Shown: piece after piece, positions 5,355 through 6,113 of the stretch | How positions within the stretch are numbered: position 1 is the first letter of the stretch | Layout of the letters: every line of letters starts with the position of its first letter | Source: a bacterium UBA3756 | GTDB taxonomy: Bacteria > Bacteroidota > Bacteroidia > Bacteroidales > Bacteroidaceae | NCBI GenBank assembly: GCA_002371695.1 | Contig: DFGG01000110.1 | Span: forward strand, 1 to 6,113 | Direction of reading: 5' to 3' | Length of the DNA: 6,113 bases | Program-made: the position numbers and the translations under genes | Notes under the pieces: model-generated | Seen by the model: only the letters and a program-made list of their open reading frames with translations | The model's database searches: none | Told to the model about the DNA's origin: nothing

Positions 5355-6113
5355 TCAAACAAGCCTTTTGTGACGGAAAAACCACCAACAAAGGCCCGAA
5401 ATGACGAGCGAAAGTATGATTGCGATGATGAATCCCCAGGGCTTCTCTTCCATGCCGTTGACCAGGTTCATACCGAACATCGAGGTGATGAGTGTGGGTA
5501 TCATCATGATGATGGTCACAGAGGTGAGCGTACGCATCACGGTGTTCATGTTGTTGTTGATGATACTCTGGTAGGTGTCCATTGTCGACTCGAGAATGTT
5601 GGAGTAGATGCTGGCAGTTTCGCGGGCCTGGCTCATCTCGATGTTGACGTCTTCTATCAGGTCGGCATCAAGCTCGTCGATCTGCAGTTTGAACTTCAGT
5701 TTCGACAGGAGCGTCTCGTTGCCTCGGATGGAAGTGATAAAATAGGTGAGTGAGTCCTGCAGACGGCTCAGTCCGATCAGACTCTCATTGTTCACCTCGC
5801 GGTCGAGGTTGCGCTTCGACTTGTCGATGAGCATCGATATCTGCTTGAGTCGCTTCAGGTACCAGACGGCACTGGAGAGGAAGAGACGGAAGATCATGTC
5901 GACATAGTCGGTGAATCCAGAGCCTCGTTTCTGCTGGAAACTGACGAAGTCGATCATCATGTTGGTCTCGTAGTAGCAGACGGTGATGGTGACGTCGCGC
6001 TTATGGATGATTCCTAAGGGCACGGTGGTGTAGGGGGTACGTGAGCGCACTTCCTTGACGTAGGGTATACGGAGGATGATAAGCATCCATCCGTCGTCGT
6101 ACTCATAACGGGC
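5355..6113 (-). CDS. corA: CorA-family Mg2+/Co2+ transport protein, 5' end cut by window
   Basis: CorA proteins are homopentameric inner-membrane channels for Mg2+ (and Co2+, Ni2+). The visible 252 codons run in frame from the window edge (ARYEYDDGW...) through to the stop, so an ATG at 6086 is an internal Met, not the start; roughly 50-70 N-terminal residues are missing by comparison with the ~300-320 usual length. The order fits the family: the end of the cytoplasmic alpha/beta domain, a long charged helix region (about residues 60-185 counted from the Met at 6086), TM1 at about 187-206 ending in the signature FGMN (Gly205-Met206-Asn207), a short loop with GMEEKPW, TM2 at about 217-236 and a basic tail FFRHKRLV. 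The loop lacks the MPEL often seen after GMN in proteobacterial CorA. A more distant CorA-like paralogue is possible, so the symbol is tentative. No convincing terminator follows. Confidence 0.9.
   Translation of the reverse strand, partial: ARYEYDDGWMLIILRIPYVKEVRSRTPYTTVPLGIIHKRDVTITVCYYETNMMIDFVSFQQKRGSGFTDYVDMIFRLFLSSAVWYLKRLKQISMLIDKSKRNLDREVNNESLIGLSRLQDSLTYFITSIRGNETLLSKLKFKLQIDELDADLIEDVNIEMSQARETASIYSNILESTMDTYQSIINNNMNTVMRTLTSVTIIMMIPTLITSMFGMNLVNGMEEKPWGFIIAIILSLVISGLCWWFFRHKRLV

Overview
The window looks like chromosomal core DNA from a member of the Bacteroidota, most likely the order Bacteroidales and possibly a Prevotella-like genus. Three things point there: the gene order rsfS-ftsH-cdsA, a protein built from five DUF349 repeats, and promoters of the Bacteroidota type (TTTG, 19 bp, TAnnTTTG), two of which match exactly. 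The genus is an inference from composition and protein style; no rRNA or other strong marker is present.

Layout from left to right. Nearly every protein gene lies on the minus strand. Positions 1-218 hold the start of cdsA (phosphatidate cytidylyltransferase), cut off by the window edge. It overlaps the end of ftsH (215-2257) by an ATGA junction, and a perfect AAGGAGG ribosome binding site for cdsA sits inside the ftsH coding sequence. Only 4 bp upstream of ftsH ends rsfS (2262-2621), the ribosomal silencing factor. The three form one tight operon read from a strong-looking promoter at 2648-2678. Back to back with it, a second promoter (2726-2756) drives the only plus-strand gene, tRNA-Gln with anticodon CTG (2797-2867), which ends in a clear intrinsic terminator (2875-2917).

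To the right of the terminator lies a broken SGNH/GDSL hydrolase gene (2945-3258, minus). Its first ~40 residues and last ~50 residues are recognisable, but they are in different frames and the middle, including the catalytic-serine region, is gone. Upstream of it is a 639-residue DUF349-repeat protein (3311-5230) with an acidic EEAPA-repeat N terminus, its own putative promoter and a small palindrome in its leader. The right edge (5355-6113) holds most of a CorA-family Mg2+/Co2+ transporter whose N terminus lies outside the window.

Functionally the left operon joins translation shutdown (RsfS), membrane protein quality control (FtsH) and phospholipid precursor synthesis (CdsA). The right half holds an uncharacterised coiled-coil protein and a divalent-cation channel. 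I see no mobile element, CRISPR array or defence system. The most unusual items are the decayed hydrolase, the five-repeat DUF349 protein, the paired divergent promoters around a 14-bp palindrome, and an A-C mismatch in the tRNA-Gln anticodon stem.
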